A DNA stretch of 38,808 nucleotides from the IMG/VR virus record IMGVR_UViG_3300037882_002169, positions 1 through 38,808 of that record. The stretch is one strand, 5' to 3'. Under the pieces are notes generated by a model that did not search any database, had not been told where the DNA came from, and worked only from the letters and a program-made list of their open reading frames with translations. Positions 13,052 through 18,998 of the stretch are shown here, one piece after another; the stretch's first letter is position 1; each line of letters begins with the position of its first letter. Position numbers and translations under genes: made by a program. The stretch comes from a virus.

Positions 13052-13597
13052 ATGTCCCTACATGACTATCTCCTAGGAGGTACCCTACGCCGCATTGATA
13101 AGGCGGAAGAATCCTCGCGTAGTGGTACCCGTAGGGAAGCCCGGAAGCGGGTAGCAATCAGTACGAAGCCCAAAGCCCCCGCCCAGCTAGCTACTACCTC
13201 TCAGGGTGTCACCCTAGCAGGGAAGCCCCGTCCAATCCGTGTGGATCCAATAGTGGCCCCAGTGGGTAGCTACTGGGACGCCTACGCGCGTGCTACTAGT
13301 GGGTATGCTGAGCGTGTAGCGTTTGAACGGAAGATCCAAGCGGATGCGGTAGCACATTGGGTAGCGTGTGGGCGACCCCCGCATCCGGTATTTAGCCCAA
13401 AGGAATGGCACGCCCGTAACTACTACCACAACCTACGGCTACCCACTGCGGCCCCGTATCTTTGCAATGACTGTGGGCAGGAGCAATGTCTCTGTGGGGA
13501 AACTGGACGCCCAAAGATTGATACCGGGTATCGGGTAGGAGCTAAGGCCCTCCCTACCGCTCCGGTAGAGTTATACCCCCGCGATCCTCGCGGGTAA
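13052..13597 (+). CDS. Unknown basic protein with C-terminal Cys cluster (181 aa)
   Basis: The N-terminal 80 residues are basic and low in hydrophobic residues (RREARKRVAISTKPKAPAQ). The middle is helical (YAERVAFERKIQADAVAHWVACG), and the C-terminal part has CNDCGQEQCLCG, a CxxC plus CxC cluster able to bind zinc. A weak GGAAAG lies upstream of the ATG, and structured spacers flank the gene. The protein is unrecognised; a nucleic-acid-binding role would fit its charge, but this is not demonstrated. Confidence 0.65.
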   Translation: MSLHDYLLGGTLRRIDKAEESSRSGTRREARKRVAISTKPKAPAQLATTSQGVTLAGKPRPIRVDPIVAPVGSYWDAYARATSGYAERVAFERKIQADAVAHWVACGRPPHPVFSPKEWHARNYYHNLRLPTAAPYLCNDCGQEQCLCGETGRPKIDTGYRVGAKALPTAPVELYPRDPRG

Positions 13598-13741
13598 CAA
13601 GTTCCTCCCCCATCCTACCTCGCCGCTTGCGGCATGGGCTGTGCCCATTACGGTAGAAGCCCTGGGGGAGTCCCTGCGGGGGTGAAAGCCCCTGCAAAGT
13701 TCTGAGGCGCTACCCACGAATCTTCCTGGGGGTGTTACTCA

Positions 13742-13765
13742 CCGTAGGGTGCCCTACGGATTTTT
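13742..13765 (+). terminator. Rho-independent-type terminator
   Basis: CCGTAGGG (13742-13749) pairs with CCCTACGG (13752-13759), followed by ATTTTT. It lies in the non-coding stretch 13598-13791 after the 181-residue gene, just before a block of small membrane proteins. The rest of that spacer contains further GC hairpins but no gene. Confidence 0.65.
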
Positions 13766-13791
13766 GGCGTTGGCAAGACCCTGGAGGTCCT

Positions 13792-13968
13792 ATGCTTTGG
13801 TATGATCGGTGTCTGGTGGTGGTTGCGTGTGGGTGCTCCACGCTGTGCCTACTGGGCGGAGTACTGCTAGTATCCATTGCGAGTACCTTCCCGCAGTTGC
13901 TAGGGGGGATTGGTGCAGTGATTAGTGGGGTGTTGCTGGTAGTCCCGATGCTGGGGAGCTCCAAATGA
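13792..13968 (+). CDS. Small membrane protein, two hydrophobic segments (58 aa)
   Basis: The start at 13792 has GGAGG five bases upstream; the longer in-frame start at 13732 would begin before the terminator and is rejected. Residues 5-30 (RCLVVVACGCSTLCLLGGVLLVSIA) and 35-55 (LLGGIGAVISGVLLVVPML) form two membrane helices with a short turn. No motif identifies it; holin-like size and topology are noted, but the charge pattern is unremarkable. The stop overlaps the next ATG. Confidence 0.65.
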   Translation: MLWYDRCLVVVACGCSTLCLLGGVLLVSIASTFPQLLGGIGAVISGVLLVVPMLGSSK

Positions 13969-14153
13969 TCCTCAAAGGCCTACTGCAAACCATCTGGCTG
14001 GGACTGGTGGGTTGGGGTATTGTAATGGTAGCCCGCTCCTACGCACCACAGCCAAACCCCTACGAATCAGTCCTAGTAGACAAGTGCCTAGCCGCGAAGG
14101 GATTCCCCCTGTTGGATGGGTGGACGGGTCACATGATGGGGTGTGAGCGATGA
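13965..14153 (+). CDS. Small membrane-anchored protein (62 aa)
   Basis: One N-terminal membrane helix (TIWLGLVGWGIVMVARSYA, residues 9-27) is followed by a polar tail with two cysteines (DKCLAAKGFP, HMMGCER). It is coupled to the genes on both sides by ATGA overlaps. The topology is likely N-in with the tail outside, where the two Cys could form a disulfide. No family was recognised. Confidence 0.65.
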   Translation: MILKGLLQTIWLGLVGWGIVMVARSYAPQPNPYESVLVDKCLAAKGFPLLDGWTGHMMGCER

Positions 14154-14377
14154 GGGCCTGTGGGCTGCTCCGCCGGAAGGCCCAATTCGTCGCCCAGTGG
14201 CTCACCGCCTCCGGCAACTGGCGCTCCTTCACTCCCATCACCACCTACATGGCTGCGTGTGAAGCTGCGGAGCGGTATCCTGGGGTGAAGACCCGCGTGG
14301 TCCCTATCAAGATTGCTGTCCGTGCGTGCAGCGGGAGTAGTTTGAACAAAGGGTGTAGCCCCGGCATCTCACGGTAA
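14150..14377 (+). CDS. Unknown small basic protein (75 aa)
   Basis: Translation starts at an ATGA overlap with the previous stop. The product is basic with alternating Arg/Lys (LLRRKAQFVAQWL, KTRVVPIKIAVRACSG). The central piece (FTPITTYMAACEAAERYPGVKTRVVPIKI) looks like a small alpha/beta unit. It shows no domain I can name. The gene is supported by coupling rather than by similarity. Confidence 0.55.
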   Translation: MRACGLLRRKAQFVAQWLTASGNWRSFTPITTYMAACEAAERYPGVKTRVVPIKIAVRACSGSSLNKGCSPGISR

Positions 14378-14422
14378 CTTCGGTGAGCTTGAAAGTGTTT
14401 CGCGAACTAGAAAGGACCTCCT

Positions 14423-14797
14423 ATGCTGACTACACCATTACTTATTGCTGGGGGTACTATAGCTGGCATCCTAGCTATAGGCTGGGTGTTCTCTGGAGCA
14501 CCTCGTGATACGTGTCCGGGGTGTGGACGAGAGACATTTCATGTGGACTATGACCATGAGTGGGATTGGGCCTCCTGTAGAAACTGTGGTACCTACCGCA
14601 GTGATGGTGTGATCACATTCGGGATGCGGGCCACAAAGCGTACCAGTACCAAGAAAGGGACTAAACCTGTGAAATTACGTACATTTCTGTGGAATCTATT
14701 CGTGTTGATGCTTGTGGGGTTCTTTGTGAAAAAACGCATTCGCCTGGTACTACGGTACCTACGGGCCTTGATGGCAAAATACGAAGAGACCGTTTGA
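14423..14797 (+). CDS. Membrane protein with zinc-ribbon loop (124 aa)
   Basis: An N-terminal membrane helix (LLIAGGTIAGILAIGWVFSG, residues 6-25) is followed by a zinc ribbon, CPGCGRETF...WASCRNCGTY (residues 31-60), a basic linker (RATKRTSTKKGTK), and a second hydrophobic helix (FLWNLFVLMLVGFFV, about 88-102) before a basic C-terminus. A cytoplasmic or external metal-binding domain between two helices is the likely layout. AAAGGA precedes the ATG. Function unknown. Confidence 0.7.
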   Translation: MLTTPLLIAGGTIAGILAIGWVFSGAPRDTCPGCGRETFHVDYDHEWDWASCRNCGTYRSDGVITFGMRATKRTSTKKGTKPVKLRTFLWNLFVLMLVGFFVKKRIRLVLRYLRALMAKYEETV

Positions 14798-14952
14798 GTT
14801 TGCGGGAGCACCGCAGCCCTTCGGGCTGCACCCACAGTGGTTGCTGGAGCCCCGGTTCCAGCACCCACCAAGACCAGCCCTCCAGGGTTGAGCTTGGTGG
14901 GTTCCAGCCCAACCCCTACGGGGGTCAATTCAGGATGAAAGGAGACTTTATC
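14798..14952 (+). other. Structured spacer with four hairpins
   Basis: In 155 bases there are hairpins GCAGCCC/GGGCTGC (about 14812-14828), GCTGGA/TCCAGC (about 14843-14862), a 10-bp helix 14863-14872 with 14893-14902 enclosing a CCCT/AGGG hairpin, and ACCCC/GGGGT capped by TACG (about 14912-14925). AAAGGAG for the next small gene follows. No coding frame is credible here. Confidence 0.55.
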
Positions 14953-15069
14953 ATGGCAAACACCACCGCACCCAAGGGTACCAAGACCACCATTATTTCC
15001 AGCAAGCGTAGCAGCAAGGCTGCCCCCGTGAATCGCAGCAACCAACGGCCCGCGAAGAAAGCGGCGTAG
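14953..15069 (+). CDS. Very small basic protein (38 aa)
   Basis: AAAGGAG lies eight bases before the ATG, a better ribosome site than most neighbours have. The product is Lys/Arg/Ser/Thr/Ala rich (nine Lys/Arg in 38) with almost no hydrophobic residues and a C-terminal PAKKAA, like histone tails and small nucleic-acid-coating proteins. It is probably disordered alone. A DNA- or RNA-binding role is inferred from charge only. Confidence 0.6.
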   Translation: MANTTAPKGTKTTIISSKRSSKAAPVNRSNQRPAKKAA

Positions 15070-15087
15070 CACAGGACGGTATCGCGT

Positions 15088-15182
15088 GGAGGAGCTCCCC
15101 CCTCCGGGGAGCCTCCCACAGAGCCCTTTTCCGCTACGCTACGCGCAGCTCCCCGGTTTCCGGGCAGGTGAGAGGGTTCTGT
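15088..15182 (+). other. Structured spacer with 10-bp long-range helix
   Basis: A GC hairpin (GCTCCCC 15094-15100 with GGGGAGC 15106-15112, extended by GGAG/CTCC) is followed by a helix between 15118-15127 and 15173-15182 with a single G-T pair. Inside it is CCCGG/CCGGG. The element ends 28 bases before the ATG of the 88-residue gene, so it may act as its leader. No coding frame is seen in it. Confidence 0.5.
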
Positions 15183-15210
15183 AGGAGAAATCCTAGGAAG
15201 TGACTACCAG

Positions 15211-15477
15211 ATGAGAAAATTCATAGCAACTGAGCCTGTAACTGGTGAGGGTTTAGAATCTCTCAGCGGGGGACAAGTTATCTTGTTCTGTGGAAACTAT
15301 TTCTATGCCGGTATCCTGGAGGGCGTGAATAACGACTTCGTGAAGCTTCGCAATCCACGGATTGTGTATGAAACTGGATCCTTCACTGCACCGGCCTGGA
15401 GGGACGCTCAGGATATGGGGGTCGAATTCGCGTATGTACGGATTCCCGCAATTGAGGCCTTTGCGCGGGGTAAGTAA
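15211..15477 (+). CDS. SH3/Sm-like small beta protein, unknown (88 aa)
   Basis: The core is a run of short strands (GGQVILFCGNYFYAGILEGVNNDFVKLRNPRIVYE) with the turns of Sm- or SH3-like barrels. It is followed by SFTAPAWRDAQDMG, which resembles the SPAWRSL segment in the N-terminal part of the ligase at 19890. A shared small domain may therefore occur in both. A weak GGAAG precedes the ATG. The barrel assignment is inference; the function is unknown. Confidence 0.65.
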   Translation: MRKFIATEPVTGEGLESLSGGQVILFCGNYFYAGILEGVNNDFVKLRNPRIVYETGSFTAPAWRDAQDMGVEFAYVRIPAIEAFARGK

Positions 15478-15479
15478 TC

Positions 15480-15635
15480 ATGCCCCCTAAGAATCGTCGC
15501 AAAAAATGGTCTCTAGTGAGGTCTAAATCTGGCTCTGGGGCTTGGTTTTGGTCTAAGGCTGGGTATGAGTCTGGGTCTAAATCTGGATCTGGGTCTAAGT
15601 TTTGGACTGGGCCTGTGACCTCTGATGTTGGGTGA
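15480..15635 (+). CDS. Low-complexity Lys-Ser-Gly protein (51 aa)
   Basis: The ATG overlaps the preceding stop region (TAATCATG). After a basic start (PPKNRRKKW) the protein is built from repeats of S-K-S-G-S-G and a W/F (SKSGSGAWFWSK, SKSGSGSKFW), mirrored in the DNA by TCTAAATCTGG-type repeats. The protein would be disordered and positively charged. Slipped-strand expansion of a short DNA repeat is the probable origin. Whether it is expressed is uncertain. Confidence 0.45.
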   Translation: MPPKNRRKKWSLVRSKSGSGAWFWSKAGYESGSKSGSGSKFWTGPVTSDVG

Positions 15636-15670
15636 ATGTGCCGCTTTGAGGTTTGCTCCAAAGGATCAAA

Positions 15671-15967
15671 ATGATTAATCGTAGAGCTTTCCTTGGAACC
15701 CTAGGGGCCGCCCCTGCGGCGCTCCCCGCTCCTGGGGTAGCACCCACGCGTCCCACACTCCAAGTGTGGAGCAGCCAATTTTTTACCCGTACTGTCCTAG
15801 TGAAGGATGGGGTGTTCTACCATGTGGACCTCAACCGCCTCCCCCACATCAAAGCAATGGTGGCCGCAGGCTGGAAGCCCGCCACCCCTACCCAAATGGA
15901 GCTCGCAGAGCCCTTCCACCGACACGTGGAGCATTCAATTTTCCACGTTAACCTCCCTGCTCTATAG
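15671..15967 (+). CDS. Small protein with twin-arginine-like signal (98 aa)
   Basis: AAAGGA precedes the ATG at 15671 by five bases, which favours this start over an in-frame upstream one. The N-terminus (MINRRAFLGTLGAAPAALPA) has the RRxFL core, a moderately hydrophobic stretch and an A-x-A-like end, as in Tat signal peptides. The mature part (about 75 residues) has several His (FYHVDLNRLPHI, FHRHVEHSIFHV), perhaps a metal site. Tat export would move it folded to the periplasm. No family match. Confidence 0.6.
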   Translation: MINRRAFLGTLGAAPAALPAPGVAPTRPTLQVWSSQFFTRTVLVKDGVFYHVDLNRLPHIKAMVAAGWKPATPTQMELAEPFHRHVEHSIFHVNLPAL

Positions 15968-16020
15968 GGAGTGCTCTCCAACACCCTACTCCCCTACACC
16001 TGTAGCGGAGCGGTGTTACC

Positions 16021-16098
16021 ATGGCCAGCTACTGGCTGCAGCTTCGCCTAGCCTCCCCAAAGGAGGCGCAGCAAGCGTGGTCGCTGGTGAGCCGCTAG
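16021..16098 (+). CDS. Possible 25-aa peptide
   Basis: A frame of 25 codons (MASYWLQLRLASPKEAQQAW then five more) has GGAG nine bases before the ATG and sits in an otherwise empty spacer. The peptide is amphipathic. It could be a leader peptide for the hairpin that follows at 16115. Evidence is limited to the ribosome site. Confidence 0.35.
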   Translation: MASYWLQLRLASPKEAQQAWSLVSR

Positions 16099-16114
16099 GC
16101 TCGGGCGCCTACCG

Positions 16115-16144
16115 GGGGGTTCTGAGGTAACGCCCAGAACCCCC
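16115..16144 (+). other. Strong hairpin
   Basis: GGGGGTTCTG (16115-16124) pairs perfectly with CAGAACCCCC (16135-16144), and an outer CGCTA/TAGCG pair (16093-16097 with 16147-16151) encloses it. There is no T-run after it, so it is not a typical terminator. It separates two tiny frames. Confidence 0.6.
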
Positions 16145-16171
16145 AGTAGCGTGAATAGTTCAGGAGTCCTT

Positions 16172-16249
16172 ATGTACAGATACTACTCATTGGGAGACCT
16201 AACCATTATGAGGCAAGGCCTCGTTGTGATGTTGGGTCTCAAGGGGTAG
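16172..16249 (+). CDS. Possible 25-aa peptide before the structured leader
   Basis: AGGAG stands five bases before the ATG, and the frame (MYRYYSLGDLTIMRQGLVVM, then LGLKG) ends 26 bases before the large RNA structure at 16275. It is partly hydrophobic. Its position just upstream makes it a candidate leader peptide whose translation could affect folding of the element. No similarity is known to me. Confidence 0.4.
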   Translation: MYRYYSLGDLTIMRQGLVVMLGLKG

Positions 16250-16274
16250 CTTGGGCCCGTCAAGTAACCTGTAA

Positions 16275-16430
16275 ACTTCTTACGTCTGTACTATTCTTTG
16301 TCCTTGGGGGGTAGCCCCCACCCATCTTTGACCTGAAGAGGCTAGTGGCTGAAGCGCCTCCAAAACCAAAGCTCTGGGAAAGACCATAGCCCTCTGGTTT
16401 GGCATTGACAATAGTACAGACGTAAGGAGT
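16275..16430 (+). ncRNA. Structured mRNA leader closed by a 21-bp helix that hides a ribosome binding site
   Basis: Bases 16275-16295 pair with 16410-16430: 17 perfect pairs, one G-U, then three more pairs. The right arm contains AAGGAG (16424-16429), the ribosome binding site of the gene at 16439. The 114-base interior has a GGGGG/CCCCC hairpin with a GTAG loop (about 16305-16319), a GAGGC/GCCTC hairpin and a CCAAA/TTTGG pairing. The arrangement fits a translational switch or thermosensor, or a processed RNA. It does not match a riboswitch class I know. Flanking bases show no target-site duplication, which speaks against a small inverted-repeat transposon. Confidence 0.65.
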
Positions 16431-16438
16431 CTACTATC

Positions 16439-16597
16439 ATGACCTTGACTACTCTTCTCTCCTACGCAATCCCGCTGGCCTTGGCCCTCTGGGGCCTCCG
16501 AGCTTGGAACCGGTGGGCTTCGCGGCCCCAAGGGCGTCGTTATTTTTACCTCTACACAGAGGCATATCACCGCAAGGAGCCCTCATGTTCTCAGTAA
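16439..16597 (+). CDS. Small single-pass membrane protein under the structured leader (52 aa)
   Basis: The hydrophobic N-terminal segment (LLSYAIPLALALWGLRAW, residues 6-23) is followed by a basic, aromatic tail (SRPQGRRYFYLYTEAYH). The positive-inside rule puts the tail in the cytoplasm. The AAGGAG upstream is buried in the 21-bp helix, so synthesis is probably conditional. The stop lies 13 bases inside the next gene. Toxic or lysis-timing membrane peptides are often kept under such control; the function is unproven. Confidence 0.6.
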   Translation: MTLTTLLSYAIPLALALWGLRAWNRWASRPQGRRYFYLYTEAYHRKEPSCSQ

Positions 16598-16995
16598 CCC
16601 ACGCGGGTCACACCTACACTGTAGGTTTCACCCATGCTACGCAATTTGGCCGGTACCCCCGGCTAGCCCCCTATAAAGGTCCAAAGGAGAGTCGCCGGGG
16701 TCCCTCCGCCATCACCACCTGCACGGTGCTACGCACTGATCCAGGAGAGCAGGTGAGGTTTATGGCACAGGGGCTGGCGGTCTGCGCCCCTCAAGATAAC
16801 TTCTCCCGCGCCACTTCCCGCAAGCTGAGCTTCGAGAAGGCTCTAGGGGTGCGGAGCCTCCGACAAGAGGGGCTACTAGCAAAGCTCACAGCGGCTTTCG
16901 CCACCTTTGGGGGTAACAAGCGCGGTCCCAAGACTGCCAAGCCCCAGGTCCACTGGAACCGCGAGACCCGCACCCTGGTGGTGCTGCATGCGTAG
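16585..16995 (+). CDS. Unknown protein (136 aa)
   Basis: The ATG at 16585 has AAGGAG six bases upstream and overlaps the preceding membrane-protein gene. The protein begins with a beta stretch (FSVTHAGHTYTVGFTHATQ), is basic throughout, has helical middle parts (KLSFEKALGVRSLRQEGLLAKL), and ends in strands (PQVHWNRETRTLVVLHA). No known motif was seen. An earlier in-frame start at 16504 is rejected because it would overlap most of the upstream gene. Confidence 0.65.
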   Translation: MFSVTHAGHTYTVGFTHATQFGRYPRLAPYKGPKESRRGPSAITTCTVLRTDPGEQVRFMAQGLAVCAPQDNFSRATSRKLSFEKALGVRSLRQEGLLAKLTAAFATFGGNKRGPKTAKPQVHWNRETRTLVVLHA

Positions 16996-17131
16996 ACTGA
17001 AGCTCTGGTTGGCGCAAGCCCTGTGGGCGCTTACTGCGCCACCCTCCCCCCAGCAATGCTGGGACCTCCACTGCCGGAAGCTCCGGGGTGGGGGATGGCC
17101 GCCGCCGGATGGTACCGAGGTGGTCCTATGA
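16988..17131 (+). CDS. Unknown small protein (47 aa)
   Basis: The ATG overlaps the previous stop by eight bases, and its own stop overlaps the next start (ATGA). The product begins MRRLKLWLAQALWALTAPP, an amphipathic or weakly membrane-binding helix, then has two Cys and a Pro/Gly-rich end. The coupling to genes on both sides is the main support. Confidence 0.5.
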   Translation: MRRLKLWLAQALWALTAPPSPQQCWDLHCRKLRGGGWPPPDGTEVVL

Positions 17132-17280
17132 GAGCAATCATTGCACGGGTTATACTAGCGATGTTGTTGCTGGTAGAGCTAGCTCTTGTACCTCTAGAGG
17201 TCAATTTAATCTTCTGGGGGTTTGTGGTGGCCCTGGTGCTGCTAGCAGTCTTATTTGCGGCGGCCTTCGACGAGTTCTAG
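17128..17280 (+). CDS. Small membrane protein, two helices (50 aa)
   Basis: Nearly the whole protein is hydrophobic: residues 4-20 (IIARVILAMLLLVELAL) and 25-46 (VNLIFWGFVVALVLLAVLFAAA), ending DEF. It is a two-helix hairpin with short ends. The start overlaps the previous stop (ATGA). It resembles phage membrane microproteins such as holins or inner-membrane modulators in size, but gives no specific clue. Confidence 0.65.
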   Translation: MRAIIARVILAMLLLVELALVPLEVNLIFWGFVVALVLLAVLFAAAFDEF

Positions 17281-17356
17281 AGTTTGCAGTACAAATCCAA
17301 AAAAACAGAAAGGGACCTAATCCATTATGCGTCGCTTCTAATCCTACTTCACCGCG

Positions 17357-17417
17357 TAGTGAGCCCTCCGGGGTTCACTAGGGCTTCACACCCTTTCTCC
17401 GTGGGTGTGGGGTCCTA
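17357..17417 (+). other. Hairpin pair in a 150-base spacer
   Basis: TAGTGAGCCC (17357-17366) pairs with GGGTTCACTA (17371-17380) around a TCCG loop with one G-T pair. Next, CTAGG (17378-17382) and CCTAG (17413-17417) enclose CACACCC/GGGTGTG (17388-17394 with 17403-17409). The two outer helices share a few bases and are partly exclusive. No gene is seen between 17281 and 17430. Confidence 0.5.
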
Positions 17418-17430
17418 GCGAGGCCCGGAC

Positions 17431-17634
17431 ATGCCCAAAGAATCTTGTTTAGATTTCATAAAAGCGCTCCCCTGTGATTGTGTGTGTGAGGTGGGCCATT
17501 ACGATCCCCTTAAGCACACGTGCATCAAGACTTGCAAGAAAACCCATAAGTGTAAACGGTGCAAATTTCTAGCTTATTACACCCCAGAGGAGAGCTTCTC
17601 CCTGGAATCCCAAATGTTCCCCCATGGACGCTAG
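17431..17634 (+). CDS. Cys-rich zinc-binding-like protein (67 aa)
   Basis: Eight cysteines lie in the first 45 residues (CDCVC, then C(x3)C and CKRC), interspersed with His and many Lys. This is enough for two zinc sites in a small cross-brace or double-knuckle fold. The rest is polar. GAGG lies upstream of the ATG. Function unknown; nucleic acid binding or blocking a host factor are possible for such knuckle proteins. Confidence 0.6.
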   Translation: MPKESCLDFIKALPCDCVCEVGHYDPLKHTCIKTCKKTHKCKRCKFLAYYTPEESFSLESQMFPHGR

Positions 17635-17812
17635 TATGCACCCAATCACAGTTCGATTCCCTAGAACCGATGAGAGTTTTGAGACTTGGGGTCCTGCGGA
17701 CGCCCACACTCTTATCCATAACAAATCTGAAGAGGAACCTGTGGAGATCCACTGCACTGCCGCACAGGCACTAGAGCTCCTGTGTAGCGTCCAAGTCCCG
17801 AGGACCCTATGA
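17624..17812 (+). CDS. Unknown small acidic protein (62 aa)
   Basis: It overlaps the end of the Cys-rich gene; a second ATG at 17636 (MHPITVRFP) would avoid most of the overlap and is a possible true start. It has a beta beginning (ITVRFPRTDESFETWG), an acidic centre (NKSEEEPVEIHC) and a helical end. The stop overlaps the next ATG. Unrecognised. Confidence 0.5.
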   Translation: MDASMHPITVRFPRTDESFETWGPADAHTLIHNKSEEEPVEIHCTAAQALELLCSVQVPRTL

Positions 17813-18024
17813 CTCCCCAAGATCTTGCTACTCTTACACTTATAGCCCTATGGGGTCCCCTATACGGGGGAACCCTGACATATCTGGGATGCCGCCCCAC
17901 CTGTGCCTGGTGGAAGCATGTAGCTATGTGGTTGGGGGGCTTCGCCGCCATTGCTTTCTGTTGGGTTATCTTCACAATCCTACACGCATGTCTAGTACAG
18001 TTGTTTACCCAGGGACTCGCATGA
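17809..18024 (+). CDS. Small membrane protein, two helices (71 aa)
   Basis: Two membrane segments, residues about 7-27 (ATLTLIALWGPLYGGTLTYLG) and 39-63 (AMWLGGFAAIAFCWVIFTILHACLV), are separated by a loop with CRPTCAWWKH. Four Cys are present in all. ATGA overlaps link it to genes on both sides. No family assigned; co-expressed with neighbouring membrane peptides. Confidence 0.65.
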   Translation: MTPQDLATLTLIALWGPLYGGTLTYLGCRPTCAWWKHVAMWLGGFAAIAFCWVIFTILHACLVQLFTQGLA

Positions 18025-18095
18025 CCCTCTTCTGGGTAGTGTTCCTGTGCTGGTTGGCGTGGGCGATATGGAAGGACCTGGAGGAGAGATTTTGA
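18021..18095 (+). CDS. Single-pass membrane microprotein (24 aa)
   Basis: The frame starts at an ATGA overlap and encodes MTLFWVVFLCWLAWAIWKDL plus EERF: one Trp-rich membrane helix with a charged C-terminal cap. The stop overlaps a TTG that starts the next gene. Coupled translation and clear membrane character support it despite the size. Confidence 0.5.
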   Translation: MTLFWVVFLCWLAWAIWKDLEERF

Positions 18096-18481
18096 TACTC
18101 TATAGTATTATCACTCAAAAATGCCAAAAGAGTATTTGGGGCCACGTGAAGAGCGTGAAACCTCAACATTACGAAGCAGCATGGGCCTTAGCTGAGGGTC
18201 TTACTAGAGGGACGCTTGCACCTAGGTGTTATCTAGCTTGGCCTGTAGGAGCTCCTTTACCTACTGGAGCTTACAGTGACCTATGGAGAAGAGTTGGTGC
18301 CGAATCTTTGGTGGCTGAAAACCTCATGACCTCCCGGGTTCGGGCAGCTCTCGCCCAACGGAGAGCGGTACTTGCGGCGCCCCGTAGCGCTGTGGTGGAG
18401 CCCCCGGTGGGGAAAACTCCCACAGCGCGAATACCTGGTACACGTGTACCCACACTACGTGTGGGAGGAGCGAAAGCATGA
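18092..18481 (+). CDS. Unknown basic protein with TTG start (129 aa)
   Basis: The TTG at 18092 overlaps the preceding stop (TTGA) and has GGAGG close upstream; an in-frame ATG at 18047 lies inside the microprotein gene. The first 80 residues look folded (HVKSVKPQHYEAAWALAEGL, GAPLPTGAYSDLWRRVGA). The last 45 are basic and Pro/Val/Arg rich (KTPTARIPGTRVPTLRVGG), likely a nucleic-acid-binding tail. No motif was recognised. An ATGA overlap follows. Confidence 0.6.
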   Translation: MILYSIITQKCQKSIWGHVKSVKPQHYEAAWALAEGLTRGTLAPRCYLAWPVGAPLPTGAYSDLWRRVGAESLVAENLMTSRVRAALAQRRAVLAAPRSAVVEPPVGKTPTARIPGTRVPTLRVGGAKA

Positions 18482-18666
18482 AACGTTGCCGTTATATCTT
18501 TTGGATCTGGGGGATCCTGAATGCCCCTGGGATCTTGTGCTTGCTATTGTACCTCTACACAGGGACGGTCCTACCTCAAGAGGACCAGATAGCTGTCATG
18601 GTTGGGCTGCTAATTGTAAGCTCCCTTATTGGGAGCTTGGCTGCTCTGGCGTCTCTTGAATCATAA
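18478..18666 (+). CDS. Small membrane protein, two helices (62 aa)
   Basis: Hydrophobic segments at residues 5-29 (RYIFWIWGILNAPGILCLLLYLYTG trimmed at both ends) and 39-59 (AVMVGLLIVSSLIGSLAALAS) flank a short acidic loop (LPQEDQ). The start overlaps the previous stop. It is the last gene before the large structured spacer. Holin-like topology, but several neighbours share it. Confidence 0.65.
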   Translation: MKRCRYIFWIWGILNAPGILCLLLYLYTGTVLPQEDQIAVMVGLLIVSSLIGSLAALASLES

Positions 18667-18998
18667 ACCCCTCCGTCAGTGCCTGCTCTGTGAGAGCGCT
18701 GACATTTCGATAAAACAGGGCTATAGCCCGAAGTCTTCTCCCAAGGGGTCTCACCCCAGCTGCTAAGCGGCAACTCTGAGCATTCCACAGTGCTCCCCGT
18801 TAGGGGCTAGCTGTAAAAACCCCGCTGCCACCCTAACGGGCGACGTGTAGCGGGGAAGTAGGGTAGCAAGAGGGCACCTCCCTGTGGGAGGTTGTAAACC
18901 TCCCCTAGTCCCTTCGGGGACACCCAAGTCTCAGATGAGGGAGTAGCCCGGGGCGGCAGCCTACCAGCTGCGCGCCCCGCCAAATTCAAAAGGAATCT
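18667..18998 (+). ncRNA. Dense RNA-structure region with pseudoknot potential
   Basis: No gene is visible in 332 bases, but at least eight helices are. In order: GTCAGTGC (18675-18682) with 18696-18703; the palindrome GGGCTATAGCCC (about 18718-18729); CCCGTTAGGG (18796-18805) with 18831-18840; CCCCGCT (18820-18826), inside that loop, with AGCGGGG (18849-18855), which gives an H-type pseudoknot. Next, GGGAGGT (18886-18892) can pair either with ACCTCCC at 18876-18882 or with the same heptamer at 18898-18904. Then GTCCC/GGGAC with a TTCG loop (18908-18921) and a 12-bp helix 18949-18960 with 18967-18979. It may be a riboregulator or a free ncRNA. Confidence 0.6.

Noticed and set aside
16296-16409. 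Hammerhead-like CTGAAGA followed by a GAGGC/GCCTC stem inside the leader RNA
   Set aside because: The invariant GAAA after the stem is replaced by CAAAA, and no cleavage triplet is placed correctly, so the catalytic core is incomplete.
16275-16430. Small inverted-repeat transposon (MITE)
   Set aside because: No target-site duplication flanks the arms, and the right arm contains the ribosome binding site of the next gene, which fits a regulatory RNA better.
16405-16437. TTGACA as a promoter for the gene at 16439
   Set aside because: The only TACTAT-like -10 is 21 bases away; the hexamer is better explained as part of the RNA helix.
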